Below are positions 17,899-26,803 of a stretch of 64,000 nucleotides of DNA, piece after piece. Source of the DNA: Maribacter aquivivus (GTDB lineage Bacteria > Bacteroidota > Bacteroidia > Flavobacteriales > Flavobacteriaceae); contig NZ_FQZX01000001.1 of the NCBI RefSeq assembly GCF_900142175.1, forward strand, positions 744,001-808,000, read 5' to 3'. How positions within the stretch are numbered: the first letter of the stretch is position 1; each line of letters begins with the position of its first letter. Under the pieces are notes generated by a model. It was not told where the DNA came from, did not search any database, and saw nothing but the letters and a program-made list of their open reading frames with translations. The position numbers were made by a program, and so were the translations under genes.

Positions 17899-19455
17899 AT
17901 GTCCAAAATTTTAAAATGGCTAGTTTTTGTTCTTATTTTCTGCGTTGGCGGCTACATGCTTGCCGAATGGAAAATGAAAAAAGAGGTTGTTAGCTTTTTA
18001 GAAAGAAAGATACCTGACCATATAGATTTTTCTTATGACAAATTGACCATAAGCCTTCTAAAAGGTAACATAGTTTTTAATGACGTTGCTGTAGTTAATT
18101 TGGGTAAGCAGACTTCCTCATGCGAAATTAAGGTGGATGCAGAAAAGCTCTCCATCAAAGGCTTTGACTATTGGAAAATTCTATTTCAAAAGTCCATCTA
18201 CATTAAATCTCTAACACTTACCAAACCTCATCTAAATTTTAAAACTTGTCCTGAAAACGCTGACAATGAAGCTGCCAATAAAACCAACCCTATCAAATTA
18301 CTAAAAGAAATTTTTGTTGAAGAAATCATATTTGATGAAGGAAGGGTTGAAATTTGGGACATTAATGAGGAAGTAGAACTTATAGCCGTTGACAAACTAA
18401 ATCTTTCCTTAAAAGAAGTAGCTACAGACCCAGATATTATAACCAAATATGTTCCCTTTACATTTTCAGAATACAACATTGAAATTCAAAACTTTAATGC
18501 TCCCTTAGGTAAATTTGAAAAGCTTGAAATGCAATCGATGGTGATAAACAATTCCACTATTGATATTACAGATATTGTACTTTCTACTGTCTACTCTAAA
18601 ACTGAGTTAAGTAGAGAAATAGTCTATCAAAGAGATTATATTAATTTATCTATTCCTACCATAAAAGTTGAAGATCACAACTATTTGGTCAGTAATGATT
18701 CCCTACACGTAAACTTCAAAGAACTTTTACTTTCACAACCTAAACTAGAAGTATACCGCGATAAATCTAGATTAGAAAATTTTAGAAACAAGCCTCTTTA
18801 TGGTAAATTATTGCAAAAATTGCCATTTAAAGTAGCAATTGACATCGTTTTCATCAAAAAAGGAGCAATAGTCTATGAAGAGAATATTCCGAATGATGCA
18901 AAAGCCGGGGCATTGAGTTTTGACAATTTAGATGCCACAATCAGTAATTTATCAAATAAAATAATAGTTAATGACCCAGTTCAAATTCAACTTAATGCTG
19001 ATTTAATGGGAACTGGAAAATTTCATCTTAATTGGCAATTTGATGTTTATGATCCCCGAAGTACTTTTCTGATTTCTGGCGGATTATCTAATTTCAATAC
19101 CTCTAGTTTAAATGATTTTCTGGTACCCAATTTAAGAACCCAAACTACAGGTACTATTGACCAGCTTTACTTTACCATTTCTGGTGATGAGTATACTGCT
19201 ACGGGAGATATTAAAATGAGGTACGAAGATTTTAAATTTCAAGTACTCAACAAAGAAAGAAACGGAGTAAAAAAAGTACTTTCATTTATTGGTAATCTAT
19301 TTATAAATGATGGGTCAAAAACAGATGAAGATGGGTATAGATATGGTGATATAGAAACTGAACGAATAAAGAATAAATCATTCTTTAATTATCTATGGAT
19401 CAATTTAGAAGACGGCCTTTTAGATGTACTGACAGGAAATGGAAAGAAAGATTAA
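17899..19455 (+). CDS. AsmA/DUF748-like membrane-anchored protein
   Basis: 518 residues with one N-terminal membrane anchor (ILKWLVFVLIFCVGGYML) and a long beta-rich region outside the cytoplasm. The start of the domain, VVSFLERKIPDHIDFSYDKLTISLLKGNIVFNDV, is typical of AsmA/DUF748 proteins, which form repeating beta-groove structures thought to act in lipid or outer-membrane traffic. No catalytic motif is visible. A terminator at 19478 ends the transcript. Confidence 0.65.
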   Translation: MSKILKWLVFVLIFCVGGYMLAEWKMKKEVVSFLERKIPDHIDFSYDKLTISLLKGNIVFNDVAVVNLGKQTSSCEIKVDAEKLSIKGFDYWKILFQKSIYIKSLTLTKPHLNFKTCPENADNEAANKTNPIKLLKEIFVEEIIFDEGRVEIWDINEEVELIAVDKLNLSLKEVATDPDIITKYVPFTFSEYNIEIQNFNAPLGKFEKLEMQSMVINNSTIDITDIVLSTVYSKTELSREIVYQRDYINLSIPTIKVEDHNYLVSNDSLHVNFKELLLSQPKLEVYRDKSRLENFRNKPLYGKLLQKLPFKVAIDIVFIKKGAIVYEENIPNDAKAGALSFDNLDATISNLSNKIIVNDPVQIQLNADLMGTGKFHLNWQFDVYDPRSTFLISGGLSNFNTSSLNDFLVPNLRTQTTGTIDQLYFTISGDEYTATGDIKMRYEDFKFQVLNKERNGVKKVLSFIGNLFINDGSKTDEDGYRYGDIETERIKNKSFFNYLWINLEDGLLDVLTGNGKKD

Positions 19456-19477
19456 ACTAAACTTCTTAAAACTTAAA

Positions 19478-19503
19478 AAGCCAGGTAGTAAACTACCTGG
19501 CTT
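19478..19503. terminator. bidirectional intrinsic terminator
   Basis: Perfect 11-bp arms (AAGCCAGGTAG and CTACCTGGCTT) around TAAA, with A-rich sequence before and T-rich sequence after. It lies between two convergent genes (the DUF748-like gene and the acidic lipoprotein) and probably serves both. Confidence 0.85.
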
Positions 19504-19527
19504 CTCTTTTCATAGCAATATTTTATA

Positions 19528-19710
19528 CTAGTTGTCATCAGTAGCATCTTCTACCGCGTCTTCAACTTCATCAGCTCCATCTTCAATTTCATCTCCAACA
19601 TCATCCATTCCTTCTTCAATCTTCTCTCCTGTTGTTTTTTCTTCCCTACAGCTTGTTGCAATGCTCATTGTTGCAAATGCAAATACAATCATTAATAGTG
19701 ACTTTTTCAT
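19528..19710 (-). CDS. small acidic lipoprotein
   Basis: 60 residues. The signal MKKSLLMIVFAFATMSIATSC ends in a lipobox with the cysteine at residue 21. The mature part is a run of Glu/Asp/Gly with repeats of about seven residues (VGDEIEDGADEVEDAVEDA), so it is very acidic and likely helical or disordered. Similar tiny lipoproteins are frequent near stress genes of Bacteroidota. No function is known to me. The terminator at 19478 follows. Confidence 0.65.
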   Translation of the reverse strand: MKKSLLMIVFAFATMSIATSCREEKTTGEKIEEGMDDVGDEIEDGADEVEDAVEDATDDN

Positions 19711-19965
19711 AATATAGATTTTAATAATTAGGTTAACATTTAAATATTTAGGTATAAAGGTTTACTTGTTAACTAAATAGTTTCCCATACCTGTTACTGC
19801 AAATATGGTGGTTTTAATAGATTCAGCTTAGTTGTAAAAAAACCAATATTAACTCATCTACTAAATGCGCATATGTGTCAATTAACATTTTAAAAGTGTT
19901 AAGGTTATTCACTTTTTTCTAGTTTTTTTGTAAAGTACAATTGCCATTGTACATAAAATAAAACA

Positions 19966-21003
19966 ATGAGAGAGTTAATCATAAATAGTTCAAAGTCAGA
20001 GGATATGTTCTCCAAAATACAGACATGTATGCAGGGGGAACTTATCAAGGACTGTGGCGAAAGTGTTTTAACTTTTATTAATACAGTTGGAAAAGGCTCT
20101 TTAAGAACCATAGATTTTAATTGGGGAATATCTCTTATTGATTGTGATATGAAACTAGCTGAAGAGGCTAAAATCGTTTTTGATACTAAAGACCTGGCAC
20201 CAATTGAATTCATTTTTATCAGTAAAGGATACTTTAAGTATAGCGAGAACAATACAGATGAATACACCAGGTTAGAGCAATTTCAAAACACAATTATATC
20301 GCATAAACGTAATGCCGAAAAGACATTTATGTTCCCAAAGGATGAACATTTAAAAATTAATTTCATACGTGTTAATCGGCAAGAATATTTACAAAAAAAG
20401 AACAATAATGTCTCTCAACTAAACCAATTATTGGTGTCATTATTTAATGATAGTGACGGGGAGGCTACTTATCAACATGGTGGTAGTTTTAGTTTAAAAA
20501 TTGCAGATGAAATTAAGTTACTAAACGATGTTGATACTACTTGCGGCATGCTAAGGTCTCTTTCATTAGAGGGCAGACTTTATTTAATTCTATCGCTACA
20601 GTTATTAGAACATAAAAATTTTGAAGAAAACATGAATTTACCTGAAGCTATTTCTAAAGATGATATTCTAAAGATTCACAAGTTAACTACCTATATATTA
20701 GAGCATATTTCTGATACCGTAACTATCACCTCTTTAAGTGCAGAATCTGGATTAAGCCCCAAGAAACTTCAAATTGGTTTTAAGATTCTGTATTCTAAAA
20801 CCGTGAATGAATATGTTAGGCAGCTGAAATTAGAAATCTCGAAAGATTACCTAAAAAATACCGATTTATCTGTTTCTGAAATTGTGTATGCTATTGGTAT
20901 TAAAAGTAGAAGCTACTTCTCTAAAATATTCTTTGAAGCCTATGGTATTTTACCTACAGACTATAGAAAGCATCTAAAAAACAAGAACGCTTCAATACGC
21001 TAA
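19966..21003 (+). CDS. AraC-family transcriptional regulator
   Basis: 345 residues. The N-terminal half is a ligand-binding type domain without a match I can name. The C-terminal about 100 residues carry the two AraC helix-turn-helix units: TITSLSAESGLSPKKLQIGFK for the first, and LSVSEIVYAIGIKSRSYFSK with FFEAYGILPTDYRK for the second, the classic AraC ending. The layout recalls PchR-type regulators. The final codons overlap the end of the convergent SRAP-like gene by a few bases. It precedes the stress-type cluster, but a regulatory link is unproven. Confidence 0.85.
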   Translation: MRELIINSSKSEDMFSKIQTCMQGELIKDCGESVLTFINTVGKGSLRTIDFNWGISLIDCDMKLAEEAKIVFDTKDLAPIEFIFISKGYFKYSENNTDEYTRLEQFQNTIISHKRNAEKTFMFPKDEHLKINFIRVNRQEYLQKKNNNVSQLNQLLVSLFNDSDGEATYQHGGSFSLKIADEIKLLNDVDTTCGMLRSLSLEGRLYLILSLQLLEHKNFEENMNLPEAISKDDILKIHKLTTYILEHISDTVTITSLSAESGLSPKKLQIGFKILYSKTVNEYVRQLKLEISKDYLKNTDLSVSEIVYAIGIKSRSYFSKIFFEAYGILPTDYRKHLKNKNASIR

Positions 21004-21692
21004 CTTTCTGGATACTCATAGGGCAATAACATGCTATCATATGAGATATCTTGATTAAACAGGTTTCTTGCAATAGGTCTTATTTCTAAATCTGTTGCGT
21101 GTGGCGGTCTTAATATCTCTTGCGCCCTTTCTAAGCTTGTTTCTCCTGAAAGCCATTCATACTTATCATCATGGTCTATAATTACGGGCATATAATCTAC
21201 TAGATTTTGGTAATTGACCACTTCTTTCTCAAGCGGACCAGTAAGTAATGAACAGGTTATAAAGCCATCATCTAGAATAGTATAAATACCTGCTAAATAT
21301 AATAGTCCTCCATTTTTACTACTTACATGGTAAGGATAAATTTCTCCGTTCTTCAACACTGAAGTAAAGAAGCCGGTTACAGGTATAATACATCTACTAT
21401 TCTCAAACGAATCATGATACCATAAATTCGTATTTATTTTTTGAGCAGAGATGGTCAACGTGTTCGTCAGCTTTTGAAAAAGCTCCCACTCATCATTAAA
21501 AGTACTTGGTAATAAACCCCAAATGGCTAAATTAACAGCATTGGGTTCATTCATTGTAATTATGGGAATAGAGACTTCGTTTAGACCACTAATAACCACC
21601 TGTGGAGTATATAAATCTGGATACTTAAACAAGGCGTTTACATCTTGTTCTATCTCTTTCATTTTTGCTGTATTCGAAATTTTAAAATACAT
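21000..21692 (-). CDS. SRAP (YedK/HMCES)-like protein lacking the catalytic residues
   Basis: 230 residues from the methionine at 21692 (MYFKISNTAKMKE); a start at 21707 adds five residues. The fold is that of SOS-response-associated peptidases, which link covalently to abasic sites in single-stranded DNA through Cys2. The family blocks are all recognisable: AIWGLLPSTF, SRCIIPVTGFFTS, YLAGIYT and DYMPVII. The catalytic residues are not: position 2 is Tyr instead of Cys, the Glu of GFYEW is replaced (GFFTS), and the His before RMP is absent (NLVDYMP). It therefore should not form the usual crosslink and may only bind DNA. It converges on the AraC gene. Confidence 0.7.
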   Translation of the reverse strand: MYFKISNTAKMKEIEQDVNALFKYPDLYTPQVVISGLNEVSIPIITMNEPNAVNLAIWGLLPSTFNDEWELFQKLTNTLTISAQKINTNLWYHDSFENSRCIIPVTGFFTSVLKNGEIYPYHVSSKNGGLLYLAGIYTILDDGFITCSLLTGPLEKEVVNYQNLVDYMPVIIDHDDKYEWLSGETSLERAQEILRPPHATDLEIRPIARNLFNQDISYDSMLLPYEYPES

Positions 21693-21829
21693 ATCAATCA
21701 TTTTCATTTAACACAAATTTCGTCAATAAAATGAAGGGCAATTGTTGCAGAACCACAAAAATATAACCCATTAAAAAAGAGCTTTTTAATTGTTGAATAG
21801 CATGTGAATATTTGAAAAATAAAGCATAA

Positions 21830-21857
21830 AAAAAGAGGCTATTAATAGCCTCTTTTT
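21830..21857 (-). terminator. intrinsic terminator after the PA2169-type gene
   Basis: A perfect palindrome with 14-base arms (AAAAAGAGGCTATT and its complement), A-tract before and T-tract after, 20 bases downstream of the stop at 21877. It can work in both directions. Confidence 0.8.
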
Positions 21858-21876
21858 ACATTCACCAAACATGTAC

Positions 21877-22326
21877 TTATCTAATATCTTCTAACATTTT
21901 AATGTTTGAAAGTCCGTTTTTAATTGCCTCTTTCTGACTTCTTAAAACGGTTGCCGTTGTAGATGGTAATGAAGTATCTTCTAAAACATCTTCATACTCT
22001 TCAATTGCAGCTTTTTCTCCTCTAATTGCCTCTTCTAACATGGCTTCCGCATTGTCTAGAGAGAATAATGCTTTTACATCCATCCAAGCTCTATGCGCTT
22101 TACCGGCCATGCTATCTCCTTTGTCAATCTCTTGACCAAAGGTTTTGATTTCTGTCTTTAGTTCATGACCAAAATCATAACGTTGCTTTGCCTTTGTTTC
22201 AAAAAAAGCTTTTAACTGAACATTATCAGTGTTTTCTGCTGCCTTTTTAAATCCTTTTTCAGCATCATATGTTTTCTCTAAAAGTTCATTTAATTTATTT
22301 CCTACTTCTTCTGTATATGTACTCAT
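21877..22326 (-). CDS. PA2169-type four-helix-bundle protein (DUF2383)
   Basis: 149 residues, all helical, of the ferritin-like DUF2383/PA2169 family: MSTYTEEVGNKLNELLEKTYDAEKGFKKAAEN at the start, then LKAFFETKAKQRYDFGHELK. In the ferritin fold the Glu/His pairs would bind two metals; Glu residues are present in both halves (for example EAIRGEKAAIEEYEDVLED), but I cannot confirm a full site. Members are typically induced by stress. A terminator follows directly. Confidence 0.8.
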   Translation of the reverse strand: MSTYTEEVGNKLNELLEKTYDAEKGFKKAAENTDNVQLKAFFETKAKQRYDFGHELKTEIKTFGQEIDKGDSMAGKAHRAWMDVKALFSLDNAEAMLEEAIRGEKAAIEEYEDVLEDTSLPSTTATVLRSQKEAIKNGLSNIKMLEDIR

Positions 22327-22375
22327 TTTATATAGTTTTGATGATGTGATTTTTATTTAAAGATGTCAATCACAA

Positions 22376-22618
22376 TTACATCTTGTAAAATTTATTTCTG
22401 TTCTTAAATTCTTGTAATTTTCTTTTTAGCTCAGTAACATCTTTACTTTTAGATGAATCTGAATACATTAATACATGGTCCATATCAATTTCGCAAAATG
22501 CATCTTCTTGATTACTGGTGTCATCATTATTGATACCGTCAACGATAAAATCTCTTAGCAATAAGCTGATGAATCCTAATCCTATAATTATCGATATACC
22601 TGCAATTAATTGTACCAT
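22376..22618 (-). CDS. small single-pass membrane protein
   Basis: 80 residues with one N-terminal membrane helix (LIAGISIIIGLGFISLLL, residues 4-21), an acidic middle and a basic C-terminal helix (ELKRKLQEFKNRNKFYKM). I do not recognise a family. It is 49 bases upstream of the PA2169-type gene in the same direction, so the two may share a transcript. Confidence 0.5.
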   Translation of the reverse strand: MVQLIAGISIIIGLGFISLLLRDFIVDGINNDDTSNQEDAFCEIDMDHVLMYSDSSKSKDVTELKRKLQEFKNRNKFYKM

Positions 22619-22797
22619 CTGTTTTGTTTTGATGACAAATATATAGTTGATTGTACATACTTTTTATCTTGAAAAATTATAGCATTAACTCCTTTGAATA
22701 GGGTTAATCTTCAAGGCTTTAAGGTTAAAAATAAATTGCTCCTGCTACACAATAAAGTATAAAATTATAGAACTTGTAGTATCAAATTAGTTCTCAC

Positions 22798-22870
22798 GTT
22801 TGTGCTACTCTAAATGATTATTTCCATCACATGGTTCTCCAAAAAACTAGCTGTGATGGAAAGCACAAAC
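22798..22870 (+). promoter_or_regulatory. long hairpin in the leader of the DUF2945 gene
   Basis: Nested inverted repeats: GTTTGTGC (22798-22805) pairs with GCACAAAC (22863-22870), and TTTCCATCACA (22821-22831) pairs with TGTGATGGAAA (22852-22862). This gives 19 pairs with a 15-base bulge on the left and a 20-base loop. It ends 16 bases before the ATG at 22887. It has no T-tract, so it is not a terminator. An RNA switch, a thermometer or a DNA operator are possible readings. Confidence 0.5.
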
Positions 22871-22886
22871 AATAAATACATTTATT

Positions 22887-23099
22887 ATGATAAGAAAAGG
22901 AACAACAGTAAAATGGTCATGGGGTAATGGTACTGCAGAAGGTAAAGTTGAAGAAACATATACTTCAAAAACAACAAAGACAATTAAAGGAAATGAAGTT
23001 ACTAGAAATGGTAGCGATGATGATAAAGCACTTTACATTCAACAAGAAGATGGTGATTACGTTTTAAAGAGCGAAAGTGAAGTAGAACGTCCCGATTAA
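22887..23099 (+). CDS. DUF2945 (HVA1 TUDOR) protein
   Basis: 70 residues. The sequence MIRKGTTVKWSWGNGTAEGKVEE is the start of the DUF2945/hypervirulence-associated TUDOR-like domain, and the rest (NGSDDDKALYIQQEDGDYVLKSESEVE) matches its second half. The domain is small, beta-rich and of unknown role; it often occurs beside stress genes. A long hairpin occupies its leader. It converges on the topoisomerase gene. Confidence 0.8.
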   Translation: MIRKGTTVKWSWGNGTAEGKVEETYTSKTTKTIKGNEVTRNGSDDDKALYIQQEDGDYVLKSESEVERPD

Positions 23100-23120
23100 T
23101 TTACAAACAAGATTTTAATC

Positions 23121-24197
23121 CTACTTCTTTACTTCTAAATTCAATAACGGATTAAAATTGGAAATTAAGTTAATCAGTGCTTTTTCTGCTGCGGTTTGGT
23201 ATTCTGAAGAAGTAGCCATCTCTACACTTTCAAAAACATCATTAAGCTCACTCTTTTCATACTTTTTAACTACAAATGGGTGCACATAATATTTCTTGCA
23301 GACATTTCTAGTATTCCCCAAAGCTTTAGCGGTATGGTCAAATGCTTTTATAACATTCTTTTTTACTTCACTTTCTACATTGGTAGGTTCATTTTCCATA
23401 AGCGATTCAAAAAATATTAACGTGCCAGACCATGTTCTAAAATCTTTCGCAGTAAAAAGTTCTCCGCTTATTTCTTGTAAATATTCATTGACCATACCAC
23501 TATCTACTCCCGTTTTTGTCCCGTCTTCATCAAAGAATTGAAAAAGATCCCAGCCAGGTATTTCTTCGCATTGCAATACTAACTTGCGTAATTTTCTATT
23601 ATTTAAAGTAATACTATGCTTTTTGCCTTTCTTTCCGGTAAACTCAAATTTTAGCTTATTCTTACTGGTTTTTAAGTGCCTTGTTCTTAAGGTCGATAAG
23701 CCATATGTTTTGTTTCTTTTGGCATATTGTTGATTACCTATACGTATATGGGTTTCTTCCATTAGCCTTACAATTAGTGCGAGAACTTTTTCTTTAGGCC
23801 ATCCATCTAACTGTAAATCTTCATCTACCTTTTTTCTAATTACAGGCAAAGCTTCCCCAAATTGATGCATTCTTAAAAATTTGGTTCGGTTTCTTACTCT
23901 TAACCATAAATCGTGATAACGGTACTGCAACCTATGTTTTACATCATAGCCTACTGCTTGTAAATGTGCGTTGGCAATCGGTGCTATTTTTACTCCTTGC
24001 CATGCTGGTGGAATCACCAATTTTTCTATTCTTGTTAATTCAGACTTTTTAAGAAGTGGCTTGTTCTTTAATAGATAATGAAATTTCTCTTTCTCCTTAA
24101 TTCTTAATATGGACAAGGCTTCCCTATTCACATACTTTAAATGCATATGCGCAGCTACATCATGTGGTTCACTTGCTAATAGTTCAGTATAGTTCAT
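23121..24197 (-). CDS. DNA topoisomerase IB
   Basis: 358 residues, the length of bacterial poxvirus-like type IB topoisomerases, which relax supercoils through a 3'-phosphotyrosine. Catalytic neighbourhoods are visible: the RIGNQQYAKRNKTYGLSTLR block with basic active-site residues, KDFRTWSGTLI, and near the end LGNTRNVCKKYYVHPFVV, where the Tyr before VHP should be the nucleophile. This enzyme is an accessory, often stress-associated protein in Bacteroidota. It is divergent from the DUF2652 gene. Confidence 0.9.
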   Translation of the reverse strand: MNYTELLASEPHDVAAHMHLKYVNREALSILRIKEKEKFHYLLKNKPLLKKSELTRIEKLVIPPAWQGVKIAPIANAHLQAVGYDVKHRLQYRYHDLWLRVRNRTKFLRMHQFGEALPVIRKKVDEDLQLDGWPKEKVLALIVRLMEETHIRIGNQQYAKRNKTYGLSTLRTRHLKTSKNKLKFEFTGKKGKKHSITLNNRKLRKLVLQCEEIPGWDLFQFFDEDGTKTGVDSGMVNEYLQEISGELFTAKDFRTWSGTLIFFESLMENEPTNVESEVKKNVIKAFDHTAKALGNTRNVCKKYYVHPFVVKKYEKSELNDVFESVEMATSSEYQTAAEKALINLISNFNPLLNLEVKK

Positions 24198-24472
24198 ATA
24201 TAAGTGGTTTTAAAAATTGCAATCGTATAAACCTATCTTCTATATTTTGTTTATACTTTTTTATACAACGTAAAACAAAAATAAGAATTCACGGTGCCAC
24301 TTTAGTGTTCTATTCAACTATTTTGTAGCCTAATAACCATCAATATTTCATCTTATTAGTTATTAAAACTAGCGCTATTGCGATATAATTTTTCTGAAAC
24401 GGATTCTTTTTAACCACAGAAGTTCTATACCTTTCCTACTATAAATACCCATTGCTTATGAAAGGAGAACCC

Positions 24473-25063
24473 ATGTTAATATGTATACCAGACATAAGCG
24501 GATTTACGGAGTTTATGAGCGAAACCGATTTTGAACTGAGTTCAAAAATCATTCCTGCGCTTTTGAACCAAATTATCTACACGAATAAAATCGGACTCAA
24601 AGTTTCCGAGATAGAAGGCGATGCTGTTCTGTTTTTTAAGACTGGCGAAATGCCAAGCTTAGAAAATCTTATAGAACAGTGTAGAAAATTTTATACCGAA
24701 TTTTATAAGGAACTAGCTTCTCTTAGAGAAAAACATATAAAGAATAAAGATGCTGAATCAATACCCGAAATTCTCGGTCTAAAGATTATACTACATTACG
24801 GTAAAGAAATAGCTTTGACCAAAGTTGGTAATAGCATAAAACTCTTTGGCGAAGATCTTATTATAGCTCACAAATTGTTGAAAAACGAAATTAACTTGAG
24901 CGAATATTTACTCTTAACAGATGGCTTAACCAATTACTATAAAGAGAATAATTTAAACGACCAGTTTGATTGGGGCTCACTAAAACATAATTCTACAGAG
25001 TATGACCACGTGGGTGAAATAAACTACTCATATATCAACTTAAAACCTTTGGTAGAAGAATAA
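24473..25063 (+). CDS. DUF2652 protein (class III cyclase-like N-terminal strand)
   Basis: 196 residues from the ATG at 24473 (MLICIPDISGFTEFMSETD), which has AAAGGAG five bases upstream. A TTG at 24452 or an ATG at 24458 are alternatives. The opening I-P-D-I-S-G-F-T-x-F pattern is shared with class III nucleotide cyclases, where the first Asp binds metal, and SEIEGDAVLFF matches the second metal-binding strand (GD). The family is known only as DUF2652. Whether it makes a cyclic nucleotide is not established. It has an isolated transcription unit upstream of dps. Confidence 0.7.
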   Translation: MLICIPDISGFTEFMSETDFELSSKIIPALLNQIIYTNKIGLKVSEIEGDAVLFFKTGEMPSLENLIEQCRKFYTEFYKELASLREKHIKNKDAESIPEILGLKIILHYGKEIALTKVGNSIKLFGEDLIIAHKLLKNEINLSEYLLLTDGLTNYYKENNLNDQFDWGSLKHNSTEYDHVGEINYSYINLKPLVEE

Positions 25064-25167
25064 GCTTACATCACTTCAAAACTGTAAAACGTTCATCATT
25101 GCCTCTTCTGAGTCAATGGCAACCTTCAATATCCCTTAATTTTGTAGCAGAATAATTAAACAAAATT

Positions 25168-25635
25168 ATGAGCTATTTAGATATAAAATCAAAAGATATA
25201 CAGCCAATCGTTGAGGAATTGAACACGTTGTTGGCAGATTACAATTTGTACTATCAAAACCTTAGAGGTTACCACTGGAATGTTTCTGGAAAGAACTTTT
25301 TTGACCTTCACATTAAGTTTGAAGAACTATATACCGATGCAAGAATTAAAATTGATGAAATCGCTGAGCGTATCTTAACGCTAAGACATAACCCAACTAG
25401 CGAGTTTTCTAAGTATTTTGAAATGTCTTCTATTAAAGAAACATCTTCTCTCATTGCAGATACTGATATGGTAGATCACATTTTAAATCAACATGAAATT
25501 TTGTTGAAGCAAATGAATAAAGTCATTAAGAAAGCCGAAGCTGGTGGAGATGAAGGAACTATTGATATGATCGGTGGCTATATTGGCGAAATAGAAAAAG
25601 TAAGTTGGATGCTAGACGCCTGGTCCAAAGAATAA
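25168..25635 (+). CDS. dps: Dps/ferritin-like DNA-protecting protein
   Basis: 155 residues of the Dps family: dodecamers that oxidise and store iron and protect DNA during starvation or peroxide stress. The intersubunit ferroxidase block is visible: YHWNVSGKNFFDLHIKFEEL (His, His/Asp, Glu in order). Length and helices are normal. It carries no basic N-terminal tail, so DNA binding may be weak. A strong terminator follows. Confidence 0.92.
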   Translation: MSYLDIKSKDIQPIVEELNTLLADYNLYYQNLRGYHWNVSGKNFFDLHIKFEELYTDARIKIDEIAERILTLRHNPTSEFSKYFEMSSIKETSSLIADTDMVDHILNQHEILLKQMNKVIKKAEAGGDEGTIDMIGGYIGEIEKVSWMLDAWSKE

Positions 25636-25659
25636 GTTTACACTAAATAACAGTATATA

Positions 25660-25690
25660 AAAAAGCACCTCTTTTAAAGAGGTGCTTTTT
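25660..25690 (+). terminator. intrinsic terminator after dps
   Basis: Arms of 15 bases (AAAAAGCACCTCTTT and AAAGAGGTGCTTTTT) around a tiny loop. A strong hairpin with a T-tract, lying between dps and the convergent small gene, usable from either side. Confidence 0.85.
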
Positions 25691-25726
25691 ACTTTCAACT
25701 AGTTTGCCAATGCAATCTGGCTAAAA

Positions 25727-25921
25727 TTATTTTACTACTTTTCGCATAATATATAACATACCAAATTTCTTGGCTGCAGAAAATGCGGTCGACACCCAGT
25801 TATACGGACTCAAATCTTCTTGTACATCTTGTTTCAATCCTTTAAGCTCTTCTAAAGCAATTTCGCGCTCTAATTTCAAGCGTTTTAAATTAAACTCTAT
25901 CTCATTAAAATTTTTGTACAT
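25727..25921 (-). CDS. small hypothetical protein, end of the YtxH/holin operon
   Basis: 64 residues. A helical N-terminal region (LKRLKLEREIALEELKGLKQD) is followed by a hydrophobic amphipathic C-terminus (WVSTAFSAAKKFGMLYIMRKVVK). It is 7 bases downstream of the holin-like gene in the same direction. Similar short proteins end YtxH operons in flavobacteria. I cannot name a function; it is perhaps a peripheral membrane protein. Confidence 0.6.
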   Translation of the reverse strand: MYKNFNEIEFNLKRLKLEREIALEELKGLKQDVQEDLSPYNWVSTAFSAAKKFGMLYIMRKVVK

Positions 25922-25928
25922 ATCTCTA

Positions 25929-26276
25929 CTAGTTAAAGAATTTATCCGACAACTTTCTTACCAACATGTTATCTATTTGACCTCTAAAAATATAGGCTAA
26001 AACCAATAATACTACAAATAAAGCACCAGCAATTAAACAAGCACCTACCATACTCTCAAGAACATTTGCCAAGAAGACAACACCAGCTACAGTTATAAAT
26101 ATAAGTGCCAAAAAAGCAAGACCACCTATAACTGCCATTTTTAGCAGCATACCGGTGGTCATTGTTAATTGTTGAAACACTTTAAGCCTGTAGTATTCTT
26201 GGGTTTTCTTATAGTAAACCTCTCCTACATCAATTGCCTTATTAGACGTTTCGTTAAGTGAATCAATAATTCCCAT
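25929..26276 (-). CDS. phage-holin-like (DUF1469-type) membrane protein
   Basis: 115 residues with two adjacent membrane helices (about 50-70 and 76-96: VIGGLAFLALIFITVAGVVF and ACLIAGALFVVLLVLAYIF), preceded by an amphipathic helix. This is the layout of the Phage_holin_3_6/DUF1469 family, which is chromosomal rather than phage-derived and usually partners YtxH. It is directly adjacent to the upstream YtxH gene, with no gap, and followed by the 64-residue protein. Confidence 0.7.
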   Translation of the reverse strand: MGIIDSLNETSNKAIDVGEVYYKKTQEYYRLKVFQQLTMTTGMLLKMAVIGGLAFLALIFITVAGVVFLANVLESMVGACLIAGALFVVLLVLAYIFRGQIDNMLVRKLSDKFFN

Positions 26277-26609
26277 TTATACTGTTTTCTGCAGTTTCTT
26301 ATTTTTTGACTTCAACTCAGACAATTTCTTCTCTAAAGTTGAAATTACGTCCTCGGTCTTATAACTTAAATCAGAAACTAAAGATTCTACTCTTGTATCT
26401 AAGGTTTCTCTTTCGTCAGACATTTTAGAAGCAACTCTATTTTTAAGGTCTACTGCACTATCTGCAAAATTATCTCTTGTTGCAGCTGCTTGATCAGCAA
26501 TTAATCTTCTTGTATTCTCACCTTTATCTGGTGCATAAAGAATTCCTAAGGCTGCACCAATGGCAGATCCTGCGATAATTGCTAATAATGTATTTCCACT
26601 ATTGTTCAT
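26277..26609 (-). CDS. YtxH-family protein
   Basis: 110 residues. The N-terminal membrane helix with glycines (LLAIIAGSAIGAALGILYAPDKG) is the YtxH signature, known from general-stress proteins of Bacillus. It is followed by a long charged coiled coil (TRDNFADSAVDLKNRVASK, then LEKKLSELKSKNKKLQK). It is the first gene of a three-gene operon with the holin-like and small proteins, starting about 195 bases from the divergent aldehyde dehydrogenase gene. Confidence 0.85.
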   Translation of the reverse strand: MNNSGNTLLAIIAGSAIGAALGILYAPDKGENTRRLIADQAAATRDNFADSAVDLKNRVASKMSDERETLDTRVESLVSDLSYKTEDVISTLEKKLSELKSKNKKLQKTV

Positions 26610-26803
26610 ATTATATATTTTAGATTAAACGTTTTCTTATACATGATAAACTATTGCTTATAATGTCATACAAATGTCTTAAATAAAGATACAACTACTT
26701 AACTCAAAACCTTTTAATATTGACGTTAACAATAGCTTAAAAGGGTTAAGAATTATTTGAAACGAATTAATGCATCAAACTGTTTACCTCTAAATTTGTA
26801 ACT

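Noticed and set aside
25929-26609. Prophage remnant because of the holin-like gene
   Set aside because: The DUF1469-type holin-like protein with YtxH is a chromosomal stress pair in Bacteroidota; no other phage gene is present.
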